Counted from the stretch's first letter, positions 11,941-23,919 are shown. The stretch: 42,229 nt of DNA from Cudoniella acicularis (GCA_013054445.1 JAAMPI010000351.1:1-42229); one strand, 5' to 3'. The notes: generated by a model from the sequence alone, not told the origin. Translations and numbers: made by a program.

Positions 11941-12387
11941 GTTGGCTAAACTTGTTTGCTTGGACGTTGAGGAGGCATGTAAACAAACTTCTTGTGTCAA
12001 GGTTGGTGGTATCCATATAAAAATATTTGCATTATTGCTTCCTTTTATACCAGAGCGCTCTAAACATGTCGATTTGCTGGCGTTGTAATGTGTTTATACA
12101 ATGCTTCTGGAATAGAGAAATTGCTGTAGGAGTCAATGGGGGGCATTCTAGGCATGGCGGGCAATGTTCAAAAGGAGGGCTATGGAATGTATTGTATTTA
12201 ATGCACTTGTTGCAGTCCCCGGTATGAAGCGAGTCAGGACGACTACACAGAAGATTCTTCTCCTGTAGAAGTCCAACAATGTTACACTGTTGTAACTCAA
12301 GACTCTTTTTTTAACCCCTCTTTGCATCCTAGAAGAAAGACTTAAGTGGGGGGGAGAGGGGGTTTCCAGGGTTTGTGGCGTGGCAAA
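11941..12387. other. convergent 3' region
   Basis: Between the stops of the ankyrin gene (+) and the phosphatase-fold gene (-). It must hold both 3' UTRs and polyadenylation sites. There is a small inverted pair GTTAC/GTAAC near 12283-12297 and a T7 followed by a C/T-rich stretch near 12306. No gene seen. Confidence 0.5.
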
Positions 12388-13381
12388 CTATAACCGGGAA
12401 GTGCTCAGAGGACTTCCTCCCTTCTTCCTACCTTCGACGACGACCCCAAGGCCAGAGCCAGCATCAAGAGCTGGCGCATGGCCGGGCGCAGCACTAAAAG
12501 ACTCATCTCCAGAGAATCGCCATCCCCTCTCTTCGCCTTCGCTAAGGAAGCTGCAGTCACCACTGCTTTGAACTTCCCACCCACTCCCTACCCCATTTCC
12601 CTCTTTCCACGGCAAGAAAGGTATGTCAGTCTCTGGCCCTTTCCACGCCTCAACCTCCAACTCCTCTGCCTTCTTTTTCCTGCGTACAAATGTGGTGAGC
12701 CCACACGTAAAAGGCTTAAAGTCTTCTTCCTCGATATCGGCCGGCATGCGCCCGGTCAGAGCCCTGCCAATGGCAATCAAAGTAGCGGCATGAGTACAGA
12801 TAATTATGGCCTTAACACCCTCGCTATCACTCTTCTCAATGAGTCTGTGTAACGCGTATGCCGTCCTGTTATGTAAATCCTCTATGCTTTCTCCATTGAC
12901 ACTCGGTCGAATAACCGGCTCGTAATCTTCACCGTATCTCTCGAATAGCTTCTTCAACAACGGCGGATCGGCTGGTGATGGGTGATCGAATCGAGCCATC
13001 CCATACCACTCTCCAACTCCATTTTCACCACGGATCTTCTTGGCTTCGGGGTCGGAGGTCGTGGGTGCGATTGCCTCAACGGCGGGTTCGATCGTTTGGA
13101 TGCAGCGGTAAAATGGGGACGAGTAGAAGCGTTCGATGGGCGGGGAGAGGGTTTTTAGGTGCGCGGCAAGCTCTTGGGCTTGCACGACTCCTTTTCCTGC
13201 GAGTGCTGGGTCGCTGGGAATTCCTGTTGGTGAGGGTATGGACGCGCTGTATTCTCCTGTTCTGTGATCCACAACCCAATTTGACCGAAACTTGTACGCT
13301 GTTAGTAAAAAGAATACGCGTGGAAGAGAAGGGGTTGTTTTTTACTCCATGGCGAGTCACATAAATTACTTCAAGACTCAT
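12388..13381 (-). CDS. histidine-phosphatase-fold (phosphoglycerate mutase-like) protein, possible Tfc7/tau55 relative
   Basis: Exons 13381-13346 and 13290-12388, one 55-nt intron placed right after the catalytic RHG triplet; 312 aa. The start gives MSLEVIYVTRHGF (R10 H11 G12); an in-frame ATG at 13420 would add 13 residues and is less likely. Further catalytic marks are the second Arg in YSSPFYRCIQT, the acidic loop GVGEWYG and the second histidine in CTHAATL, so the active site looks complete. About 80 residues after the fold form a C-terminal extension with a GDCSFLSEGEERGWRFSGDESF-type patch (12469-12534). A histidine-phosphatase domain with such a tail occurs in the TFIIIC subunit Tfc7 (tau55), so it may serve RNA polymerase III. 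A free metabolic phosphatase is the alternative. Confidence 0.85.
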
Positions 13382-13814
13382 AGTTGCTTTTCCCAAAATT
13401 TTCGCTTCATGAAATCCCACGATGTTAAAAAAGCAGGCACGGTTTAACGCGGGCCTCGGCTTATTGATAAGAGATAGCGACTACGCAATCTTGATGCACC
13501 ATTGTTTTATAGAGCACTGGGAATCAATTCTATTAGGATGTTCATCCTAATTGATATTTAACGGGTTTAAGATCTATAAACTTTACAAAGTCAGTGGGTG
13601 CTTTGTCTCACCTTATTTACTTCACAAGCAAATAGCGTCTAGTGCACTTCAGGAAGCTGCCACCATAGGCAGGTATCATCGATTAATCGTGAGCTGCGTA
13701 TCACAGCATTCGATGCTAGCTTCTATATAATGCTGTTCTAATGTACAATAAGGCCATCTTATGTTTTCTTTGTACATCAATCTACACCCGACCCTCCTAA
13801 ATTGCAACGCCTCT
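13382..13814. other. intergenic, AT-rich, with an imperfect hairpin
   Basis: About 430 nt between two minus-strand genes: promoter of the phosphatase-fold gene on the right-to-left reading and 3' UTR of MSS51. An imperfect inverted repeat at 13523-13555 (left arm 13523-13540 with a 5-nt bulge, right arm 13543-13555, 2-nt loop) could fold as a hairpin. No gene seen. Confidence 0.5.
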
Positions 13815-15467
13815 CTACTCGACGTCCTTCCTCGTCGTCTCATATCTGTAAAAACATTAGTATTTTAGTATGTTGGATAAGAATTTGAACATACCTCTTT
13901 CCTCGGAATGCCCAAACACCCCAATTTCCACAACTGATATCTTGAGGGTCTAGATCATTAAGATCCCATCGCAAACTTCGAAAGCGGTTCTCTCCAGGTT
14001 CCATAAGTATATCCATCTCTCCACCAACTGTCTTCTTCACCCAGTCAATATCTCGTTCCATATCATATTGTGTATATCCGGTCACCAATATGGGAACTTT
14101 GGTCTCCAGTAGTTGAGGAATGGTAGATTGCCATTCATGGGAGCTTGCAGGATGTCCTAAACCAGGGTGGAAGAGCATAAAGCAGTCGAAATATGGATCA
14201 TAAGGGTAAAATTGGCCAGCCTCGTGCAAAGTATGGTAATACTCCACAAAGGTGCTAATCTTAAGAGAATTTGTTAGACGATCCTCCACAATAGCCCCAA
14301 AGGGGTTGGCAGGAGTCCGTTCAGGAAGTGGGAATTCGGCATCTCTGTTAGCCATGCTTTCAGGTCCAATGAAAATCAGATGAAAGGCAACCCGGGGGAA
14401 AAGATGGGTAAGTTGCACCCAAACTTCTCTTGGAAGGGATGATTCGGCACGGGCTCCAAGAATAAAAATTCGGACTGGAGGCGGAGTGGGTCTCAATCCT
14501 TTTATATCCGATCCACACCATTTCGAGGTGGATGAAGGGTGTAACGGAGAGCTGAAAACCGTTAGCTGCTGAACTCAACCATGAAATGAAAGTACGTACC
14601 ACTTAAACTTTTCAAGCCTTCTACAGTTAATCGACCACCCCTTTTTATGTTGTAAGGACTCAGTTCATGGAGTACACTCCCAATTGTGATCGGATATGTC
14701 AAAAGTCTCGTTGCCTGCCGTAAACTCCTCTCATCATTAATGGCCCTAAATTCTCTGGAAAACAAAAATGTGTCCCAATTTGTCATATTAACCATTGCTT
14801 CTTCGATTTGGTCACCTGGATATTCAAACTCGGGAAAGAAACGACCAGACCGCAGATCATGGTCATCTTCATTGATCTCGCGGAGGGTATCACAGATTTC
14901 AAGATGAGCTTCGTAATCGTCCGCCCAGTGCTCTTCGGAACAGGACACTGGTATTCCACAGTCTGGGCACTCAAATTTGACATGAGCTGGTGCAAGTCCT
15001 CCACTGCTTGACTTTCGTGCCTCTGGGTCATCGGGATTCATTGGTAGTCGAGTTTGACGATGATCGGGGTGTGGACAATAAGCATTCTGCTTGATAAAGG
15101 CAGCTCGGTGCCTTATCTCCGGGGAAGGAGAGTTTGAGAAGCTGTGGAAGAGATTGTTCGGCATAAGGAGGGGTCTGCCTTCCGTCTGTGTGAGAGGGGT
15201 TGATGCTAAACCTCCAGGGCTACGGTATTCGGGCGGCTCTTGCTTGACGGTCTGCCCTTGTGATACCGCTGAAGAGCTCGCGCCTCTTCCCATGAACCTC
15301 TGTGCTGAGTGGAAGCCCATCTGCTTGCTTCTCTGAAGTTTGGCGCCATTGCTTTGTACTGAAGAGAGCGAGCGTCGCCCCAAGGTTATTCGCGTCGCAA
15401 GGCCTGTGCTGTTCGCTGTGTGTTGGAGCGCGTTGAGACAACGGTAACAGGTGAATGGAGGAGGCAT
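13815..15467 (-). CDS. MSS51: MSS51, mitochondrial COX1 translational activator (one frameshift)
   Basis: Mitochondrial protein that in yeast activates translation of COX1 mRNA and links it to cytochrome oxidase assembly. Exons 15467-14600, 14551-13895 and 13845-13815, introns 48 and 49 nt. An N-terminal Arg/Ser-rich stretch is a likely import signal. The zinc region follows: C131, C167, C170, C176, H180, H188, C192 (MYND-like, FECPDCGIP). Then come NMTNWDTFLFSREF, TIGSVLHELSPYNI, VRIFILGARAESSLP and NWGVWAFRGKRYE, all family marks. Between SALRYTLHPP and SDIKGLRP the frame slips by one base: the three exons sum to 1556 nt, one short of 519 codons. The missing base lies near 14508-14530, perhaps in the TTT at 14521-14523. 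The rest is intact. Divergent from RSE1. Confidence 0.94.
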
Positions 15468-15805
15468 GGCGGCGTCAATTGAGTGTTTGGATGCAAGCCC
15501 GCAAGGAGATATGTATACAGGAGAGCTGTTAGAAATCGCGTGAGGTCCACTCGAGCTTCTAGCTCTACAATGGCCCTGTTCGCCTAAAATGGCCCAGCTC
15601 AAAGCGAACTTTTTTTTTGAGCTCTCGCGGGGCGCGCTTCACAACACCCTCAAATCCACCTCCTTCAGGCGAACCTTCAATGTGACTGCGCTGCGAGAAG
15701 CTGCTCGCCCAGCACTTTCTACCTTATTCAGATAGTCGAGACACCGCTTCTGGCTGAGACTCCTGGTTCATTGCTCTGCGCAGGCTCCTGCGCCTTTGCG
15801 ACACC
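15468..15805. promoter_or_regulatory. divergent promoter between MSS51 and RSE1
   Basis: A 338-nt gap between head-to-head genes. It contains a T9 tract on the + strand at 15611-15619 followed by a GC-rich patch, a nucleosome-excluding type of arrangement often seen in fungal housekeeping promoters. No TATA box seen. Confidence 0.6.
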
Positions 15806-18800
15806 ATGGCGACAACCTCGTCCATGTTCATGTACAGCTTGACTGTCCAGCCTCCCACCGCTATCACCCAAGCAATTCTCGGCCAGTTTGCAGGGACGAA
15901 GGAGCAGCAGATCGTGACAGCTTCTGGATCCCGACTGACCTTGCATCGCCCAGATCCGTCGCAGGGCAAGATCATCACCGCACTTTCCCACGACGTCTTC
16001 GGGATCATTAGAGCTATCGCAGCTTTCAGACTTGCCGGGAGTAACAAGGGTACGTCCTTCGGTCATATCCTATTAAGCTTCACTTAGTGATTCGAGCGTG
16101 GATGGCAGCGCGCGAGACACCAACATGATGGATCGTCACAAACTGGCATTCGAGAAGTGGAGGATGGCATGAAGAATTGAGCTAAAGATGTTCTTTTAGA
16201 TTACATTATCATTACTTCCGACTCAGGGCGCATCACCATTGTCGAGTTTGTACCCGCACAGAATAAGTTCAATCGCTTACATCTGGAGACTTTCGGCAAG
16301 TCAGGCGTCCGTAGAGTGATTCCTGGGCAATATCTGGCGGTGGATCCGAAGGGCAGAGCTTGCTTGACGGCTTCTGTAGAGAAAAACAAGCTTGTGTATG
16401 TCCTCAATCGCAACTCGCAAGCCGAGCTCACTATCTCGTCTCCACTCGAGGCTCACAAAGCTCAGACGCTGGTTTTTGCCTTGGTGGCCCTCGACGTCGG
16501 TTACGCTAATCCGGTTTTCGCGGCGCTTGAAGTTGACTATGGAGAATCGGATCAAGACCCAACGGGTCAAGCATATGAGGAAATCGAAAAGACCTTAGTT
16601 TATTACGAGCTCACCTTGGTTTGAATCACGTTGTCCGTAAATGGGCAGACCCCGTCGACCGAACAGCTACTGTGCTGTTTCAAGTACCAGGTGGGACGGA
16701 TGGGCCCAGTGGTGTTTTAGTATGCGGAGAAGATAATATTACATACCGACATTCAAATCAGGAAGCTTTCCGAGTTGCTATTCCAAGGCGACGAGGAGCG
16801 ACTGAGGATCCTCAGCGGAAAAGATCGATCATAGCCGGTGTCATGCATAAACTTAAAGGCGCAGCGGGAGCGTTTTTCTTCCTGCTTCAAACGGAAGACG
16901 GCGATCTGTTCAAAACCACGATCGAAATGGTCGAGGATGATAATGGCCAGCCAACAGGCGAGGTCAAACGTTTAAAGATCAAGTATTTCGACACAGTGCC
17001 AGTCTCGTCGAGCCTTTGCATTTTGAAAAGTGGATTCTTGTTCGTTGCAAGCGAATTCGGAAACCACCAATTTTATCAATTTGAAAAGCTGGGCGACGAT
17101 GATGAGGAAATCGAATTTATCAGCGATAACTTCCCAACCGATCCAGCCGAGCCTTATACACCTGTATACTTCCATCCCCGGTCAGCAGAAAATTTGAGTT
17201 TGGTTGAGAGTATCGACTCGATGAATCCGCTGATGGATTGTAAGGTTGCAAATTTGACGGAAGAAGATGCACCCCAGATTTATTCCATTTGTGGGACGGG
17301 TGCGAGAAGCACTTTTCGCACTCTTAGACACGGACTCGAAGTCAGCGAGATCGTGGAATCTGAATTGCCTGGAGTGCCATCGGCTGTTTGGACCACTAAA
17401 CTCACACGAAATGACACATTCGATGCCTATATCATTTTGTCTTTTTCGAACGGTACTCTCGTGCTTAGCATAGGCGAGACCGTGGAAGAAGTCACAGATA
17501 CCGGTTTCTTATCATCAGCATCTACGTTAGCAGTTCAGCAATTAGGTGAAGATGGCTTGATCCAAGTTCACCCCAAGGGAATCAGACATATTCGCGCTGA
17601 TCGACGAGTGAACGAGTGGGCTGCCCCTCAGCATCGGTCTATCGTGGCTGCAACAACCAATGAGCGACAGGTTGCCGTTGCTTTGAGTTCTGGCGAGATT
17701 GTGTATTTTGAGATGGACTCGGACGGTTCTCTAGCAGAATACGATGAAAAGAAAGAGATGAGCGGCACCGTCACGTGCCTCAGTCTTGGGGAGGTTCCTG
17801 AAGGTCGGGTTCGTAGCCAGTTTCTCGCGGTTGGTTGTGACGATTCAACTGTTCGAATTCTGAGTCTTGACCCAGACTCCACTTTGGAGAACAAATCGGT
17901 TCAAGCTTTAACCTCAGCACCATCAGCCCTCTCTATTATGGCTATGGCCGACTCGTCGTCTGGTGGCTCCACGTTATATCTTCATATTGGTCTTTACTCG
18001 GGTGTTTATCTTCGAACAGTTCTCGACGAAGTAACCGGAGAGCTTTCTGATACGCGGACTCGATTCCTCGGCCCCAAACCCGCTAAGCTTTTCAGGGTAT
18101 CTGTCCAAGGACAAACTGCAGTGCTTGCTTTGAGCTCAAGGCCTTGGCTCGGCTACTCCGACCCAGTCACGAAAGGCTTCATGCTCACTCCATTAAACTA
18201 TCCTGGCCTTGAATGGGGATGGAATTTCAGTAGTGAGCAGTGCACAGAGGGTATGGTCGGTATTCAAGGCCAAAATTTAAGGTACGTGATTATATCGATC
18301 GACTTTCTTAAAATTGAGATACTATGATGATTTTCTTATCGTTAAACTGCCTATGTCCCTCGTGGCCATGAGGATTAAACATTAAAATCCAATTGTTCCT
18401 TCTGAAGTTGTCTCTGAATTCTTATCGAATTGAATTATTTTCATCTCATGAGATTCAATGCTAATCATACTCAAGGATCTTCTCAATCGAAAAACTCACC
18501 GATAATCTGCTTCAAGAATCAATCTCTCTAACATATACGCCAAGGCGGTTTGTCCGCCACCCTGAACATCCCTATTTCTACACAATTGAATCCGACAACA
18601 ATGTTCTCTCGCCAGCGACGAAAACTAAGTTACTTGAAGACCCCTCAGTCGTCAATGGGGATGCTACAGTTCTGCCACCCGAAGAGTTCGGCTACCCGCG
18701 AGGAAAAGGCCACTGGGCATCTTGTATATCCATAATTGATCCTATAACTGAAAAGAGTGTCCTCCAGAAAGTTGACTTGGAAGACAATGAGGCCGCCGTG

Positions 18801-19834
18801 AGCATAGCTACCGTATCTTTCGCCAGCCAAGAAGATGAGGTTTTCTTAGTGGTGGGTACTGGAAAAGACATGGTTGTTAGTCCGAGGTCTTCGACAGCAG
18901 GGTTCTTACACGTTTATCGGTTTCATGAGGATGGAAAAGAGATCGAGTTCATTCATAAGACCAAAGTGGAAGAGCCACCGATGGCCCTCCTTGGCTTCCA
19001 AGGAAGACTTTTGGCTGGTGTCGGCAAAGATCTGCGAATTTACGATCTCGGTATGCGACAACTTCTCCGAAAATCACAGGCGGAGGTGGTCCCCAACCTC
19101 ATTGTTGGTCTTCAGACCCAAGGTAGCCGCATCGTTGTCAGCGATGTTCAAGAAAGTGTAGTAATGGTTGTGTACAAGTTCCAGGAGAACAAGCTTATTC
19201 CATTTGTGGATGATACCATAGCTCGTTGGACATCGTGCACGACCATGGTTGACTATGAAACTGTAGCTGGCGGTGACAAATTTGGCAATTTGTGGCTCCT
19301 CAGATGCCCCGCCAAAGCCAGCGAAGAGGCGGACGAGGAAGGATCGGGTGCCCATTTGGTACATGAGCGACAATACTTGCAAGGCGCTCCTCACAGGTTA
19401 GCGTTGATGGCTCATTTCTACCCGCAAGATATTCCCATGAGCATCCAAAAGACAAACCTAGTTGTAGGTGGCCGAGACTGTTTGCTTTGGGCGGGTCTAC
19501 AAGGGACTCTTGGTATCTTAATTCCATTTGTGGGCCGTGAGGATGTGGACTTTTTCCAAACTCTCGAGCAACACATGAGATCGGAGGATGCACCACTTGC
19601 AGGAAGAGATCACCTAATCTACCGGAGTTATTATGTGCCCGTAAAGGGTGTCATTGACGGGGATTTGTGCGAACGATACACTCTATTACCAACAGATAAA
19701 AAGCAGATGATTGCAGGGGAATTGGACAGATCTGTCCGGGAAATCGAAAGAAAAATATCGGTAAGTCATCGTGATCTTGCTTGGTGCGACAACTAACCTT
19801 TTTATAGGACATTCGGACAAGATCGGCGTACTGA
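15806..19834 (+). CDS. RSE1: RSE1 / SF3b130 (SF3B3), U2 snRNP splicing factor (one frameshift)
   Basis: Large beta-propeller scaffold of the SF3b complex in the U2 snRNP, related to DDB1 and CPSF160. Exons 15806-16049, 16200-18281, 18476-19760 and 19808-19834, with introns of 150, 194 and 47 nt. Expected 1212 aa, close to the family's length. The N-terminus [14 protein letters not shown], the stretch [15 protein letters not shown], the loop [13 protein letters not shown] and the C-terminal [15 protein letters not shown] are strongly typical. The summed exons are 3638 nt, one base short. The loss is at the GG of 16618-16619, where ELTL must continue into GLNHVVRK (TTG GGT, not TTG GTT TGA); without it a stop follows at once. 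All other parts are intact, so the gene is most likely functional in the cell. Shares a promoter region with MSS51. Confidence 0.96.
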
Positions 19835-19977
19835 TGTGCGATTGGATTATATGGACTGAATGGGTGTACATGTATATTACAAGATGCCTCAAGCGGCAAT
19901 GCCATGAATCATGACTCGTCAAAAACAAACACGTCTAATGGCTGTGCTTGAATGCATGCCCAATACAGACAAGAAAT

Positions 19978-21019
19978 TCAAGACCTTTGACCTGTAAATC
20001 TCCTTCTACCGAGGTCATGCTTCATCTTCCCCTTCCCCTTCCCTTTTATATTGGCTTCTATCGGATGTTCCTTCTCCCATTTCTCATCGTCCTTGAAAGC
20101 CTCTAGAGCAGCGTTCAAATCATAGTCTACCTGCTTCAAATACAGCAACGCAACATCATACCTAGACATAGAAAAACTACGAGTTTAGCCTCTCCTCTTT
20201 CACAAAACCAAAGAAAGGAAATCTCAATCTCAATCTGGGGTTGACCGATTTACAAGAACGAGTGTATAGTACGTACTCAGAAACCTTGCAAGCAACCATC
20301 CACCTCCTCACAATTGCTTTCCTCCTCTCCTCCTCCTCGCCCTCCACCGGCCTTGGGCTCAAACTGACACCATCTTTATAAAATTCCCCTGGTATAATAA
20401 CCGACCGTCTCGCAAGCAGTAAATGGTCTGAAGTGATATTATTTGCTCTTCTTAAGACGGGAATGGGGACGCTGTAGCGGAAAGAAAGGGAAGTGAGAGT
20501 GTCGTTTGAGTGGTCGAGGAAGTGGAGGACGTCTTCTGCTGGGGGGTGGGAGGAGGAGGATTTTTCTGCTAGTGGTTGTGGGTGTGATGGGTTGGGGGTT
20601 AGGGAGGCGTAGGTGGGGAGTTCATCTTCTTCGGGAGGAACAGTCGCGGGGCGGGTGGAAGATTGTGAAGGTAATGTGTATGCCGGCGGTTCTTTGAGGC
20701 CTTGGGGGAGTGGTGATGGTGTTGTTGAGACTTGGCAGAATGGACCTTCAATATATCAGCTACTCTCCCATATATAATTGCGACAACAGGAATTCTTACA
20801 ATATGTAGCAAATCTAGAATTTTTCTTGACATACAGTGTTAGTATAATTGAGAGTCGCCACTAGAGAGAATCGCGACATACATGAATACAATCCCCGCAG
20901 ATTACTCGACTGCAGCAGTCTAATCGCCGATCGTAACAGATTGGCTTCTCGCTCTTCTCATCGTAGGGTGGTGGGATGTGCGAAAGGTATCGCGCGCAGG
21001 TTGCGCAGGATTCTTCCAT
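19978..21019 (-). CDS. intracellular zinc-finger plus LysM-domain protein
   Basis: Exons 21019-20882, 20824-20800, 20745-20277 and 20161-19978, with introns of 57, 54 and 115 nt; 271 aa, no frame problem. The second exon is only 25 nt. N-terminal cysteine cluster: C5-x2-C8, C35-C36, C41-x2-C44 and C55-x2-C58 (SRVICGDCIH, RFATYCPFC), laid out like a RING or related zinc fold. A LysM-like motif spans about residues 126-172 (TLTSLSFRYSVPIPVLRRAN ... IIPG). The C-terminal part (YDVALLYLKQVDYDLNAALEAF) resembles a UBA/CUE-type helix set and ends in a Lys/Gly-rich tail. There is no signal peptide, so unlike secreted LysM effectors it should be intracellular. The combination suggests a ubiquitin-linked role, but no function is established that I can name. 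Confidence 0.85.
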
Positions 21020-21710
21020 GTCGTCTTGTGATGCGTACTGATGGTGGCAGCCTTGAGGGGTTTTGTATCTATTGTGAGGAGAGAGAGTATTAGGGGGGTA
21101 CTGAGTACAGGCTAGGAATCGCGAAGGGTATTAAGCTCGCTATGAAAAATGTTTAATCGGAAATTAATCTATAATTTTGAGAAAATGCAGGCAACTAGTA
21201 TCGAATCGTCGAGTGATGTGGTGTTGAGATGTGCTAGGATCTCCTTATCTGCACCTAATCCAAGACCCCACAACATGTGACCGCGTATTACTGTGAAAAC
21301 GCGTCAATCATTGCCAATTTTGTCAATCGAATGTGAAAGCCGAAGCGGATAAGACCAGTCACTGGATATAACCAAACAAAGGACGAAAATAAATCAAATT
21401 CTTTTTCGTCCGACTTTTGAAATAGTAAATACTATTCTACCGAATCTGTCTTCAAAATGCCGCCGACCATGATCTATTACACCTCCAGTAGTGATAATCA
21501 TCTATATTACCACGCGTAAAGATCCAACCAGTTATTCGCTAACGTTCGACTCTAAGTCTAAGATACGTCTTGCTCACTCTAGTAAAGAAAGTCTTCATCC
21601 CATTTATTCGCGCTTGTAACAATCTTTCTTTGTGAAAATATACAAGTAACATCCGGTATCTACAATCTGTAAAACGCCAAGCACCATGCGTCAATTCAAA
21701 ACGAATACTG
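21020..21710. other. intergenic region
   Basis: About 690 nt: promoter of the zinc-finger/LysM gene and 3' UTR of the acid phosphatase, both on the minus strand. AT-rich in the middle, no open frame with a recognisable product, no repeat that stands out. Confidence 0.5.
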
Positions 21711-23347
21711 TTAGTATCCTGCGGGTTCCGGCTTCTCCGGAAAAGCAGGAACGTCCATGTTGCTCAAGCATTCCTGTTTCCAGTGTGTGGGGGTAAATTT
21801 ATCTACAATTCCTTTAAATGCAGTCCTATGAGACCATTAGCAAAACTCAAAGTTATAAGAGGAAGTACTCACAGAGTGCAAAAAGACTCGTCCCCTTCCA
21901 GATGTTTTCCGGTTGGCTTGCAGCCCGGTATCTTCATCACTTTGTCATTATATCTGACTCTCACAAAGTAGCCATCCAATTTTGATCGATCGGACTCGTT
22001 AAGAGTCTCGAGCTTCTGTCTAGCAATTCCGAGGTCGTTTGGTTTTTGCTCGGTTGAGGAAGCGCTACCAAAGAGGCTCGCAAACCACCCTTTACTGACT
22101 TTGGACTCACCAGTCGATGTAGTCGGAGCAGCAGAAATAGTCTCCTGAGGGAGCTTTTTGACAGAGAAGGACTGCTGTGCATCTGATTGTTTGAATAGCT
22201 CAAGGGCGATATGGCTAGTGTAAGGAGGCCACATCTCTCCTTGAAACGTGCCCAAACTCGCAAGGACAGCGGCGAGTGTTGTATCGTGGCATCCGCTAAG
22301 GGCGAGCTTAATGGATTTCTCTCCACCTCTTCCTATACCAGTTGAGCCATCTTTACCTCCCACCTCGAGCGAACCGTCTTGACCATTTTTTCTCGATGTT
22401 GCCAACCATTCGAGCTACCATATCACCCATGAGGCCACCAATTCCAAGCTGACGGTATTCTTGTGATTCGTGATAACCGCTGAACCATTCTTCTACCCCG
22501 ATTTTTTCGATGATTTGCCGACCTTTGGGGTCGTAGAACTCTTTCGGCAGCAGTGTCTCGGGACCGTGAGCCAACGTGGAGTTGATGGTATCCATTATTC
22601 CCGAAAGTCTTGGATGGGAATCCACAGCAACCCGCTTGCTAGATTCCGGCATCCACTTACTAATCAATGTATTGAGGTATTCCATTTCACTTGTGCTATT
22701 CCAACGATCCGACGTCCGCTGGGCAAAGGCAGGCTTAATTGTGCGAATCGTCTGCAATTCGAATCATTTGGGAAAAGAGTCTCGTCTGCTGGCGCCCGAG
22801 TGATTATGGTAACTGGTGGAAGAGATGGTGAGCGATACTTTGAGGGATACATGCCCCAGAAAGTCTGCTGTAGTGAGTCAAGCGCTCGAGGAATGGGGGT
22901 TGCTCGGAGGTAGAACATGTCCGCGTCGTTAATCGTCGAGGGGAGAAATCCCAATTGATCTACGTAAAGGTGCCTGAGACGCCGGCCGAGCTCGTGTGTA
23001 GTCTCTCGTCCTTTGTCGGTCAATTCACCCAAGTTACACACAGCATCTACTTCTCCCCGAGGCCCAGCAGCAATAACAGGTCCGTCGTCCGGGCCAAAAG
23101 TCTCGAGACGTCGACGCCACTTCATTGGCGACCACTCTGCGCCATCGTGAGTTGCGCTCACCATTTGCCTGGCCACTGCACAGTACGGCCAAAACGCTAC
23201 CAGCCCAGCATTCTGGAATCGTGCTGACACTGGCGAACGCTCTCCATGGCGAAGGAGAACCTGCACTAACTGAAGTTGCAGTCCATCAGGGTACAGGATC
23301 TTTAGCTCCGCCTGGGAATATGGTGGTCGAGGCTGGAGGGTCGTCAT
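21711..23347 (-). CDS. histidine acid phosphatase family protein (two compensating frameshifts)
   Basis: Branch-2 histidine phosphatase. Exons 23347-21873 and 21825-21711, one 47-nt intron; 529 aa after correction. The catalytic RHGERSP lies at residues 33-39 and the second-histidine motif SGCHDTTLA in the C-terminal half, so both active-site parts are present. No secretion signal is seen at the N-terminus, which suggests an intracellular member rather than a secreted phytase. The frame slips by -1 at about 22735-22736 (RFAQL to KPAFAQRT) and returns by +1 at the T6 run 22386-22391 (GNIEK to NGQDGS); between them about 115 codons are read in a second frame. Because the two slips cancel, exon lengths still sum to 530 codons. 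The middle frame reads smoothly (SDRWNSTSEMEYLNTLISKW), so it is genuinely coding. Confidence 0.88.
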
Positions 23348-23919
23348 ATATGCCGGTTGAGGAGGGCTTGGAGGGAATGGGAATAGGTTCGATTAAGGTG
23401 GCAGAGGTATAAGCGGTGAAGTACGAGTACTCGAGTAGTTGGGTGAAAGAGAAGTGGGGTTTGGTACTGGCGTAAACTGCTGTGAGGTTGCGGGAGGGTT
23501 GAGAAGTGGAAATGCAACGAGTTTTAATAAAAGCAGATGAAAGACCGTAGCCGTACTTCCTGGGGATGATTGTCGGTTACGTGCGGATGTGGTTGGCAAG
23601 TTCGTGCCCGTGGTTTGGGCTACGGGCATTTCTCAAAAGCTTGGGCTTGAGGGACAGGGATTCGACCATTTCGGAAGCTCTGAGGAAAGCTCCCCTGTCG
23701 GTTGGCCAGCATCCCTGCACGCGCAGCTCGGTTCAACTTCTTAAAAACTAGAAGTTCTGTAAAGTCCATGTAACGTTCAAACCACGACAACACAACACAA
23801 CATCATCGCCCTTTACGCCAATCCACGATCCCGCGGACCTCACAGCACACCCTTAGGCCACCCACACGCACACTCGCCTCAATGCTGGGTAACCTCAGCA
23901 CGATACCGCGTCGAAGGGT
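23348..23919. promoter_or_regulatory. divergent promoter between acid phosphatase and PPR gene
   Basis: A 572-nt gap between head-to-head genes. An open minus frame at 23629-23393 (78 codons) just upstream of the phosphatase start is Pro/Ser/Thr-rich and may be chance. An ATG at 23882 on the + strand gives only 13 codons before a stop. CA-rich sequence lies near 23775-23800. Confidence 0.5.

Noticed and set aside
16600..16630. RSE1 split into two real genes at the stop near 16622
   Set aside because: The two frames join into one continuous RSE1 sequence once a single G is added; no promoter or start of its own for the second part.
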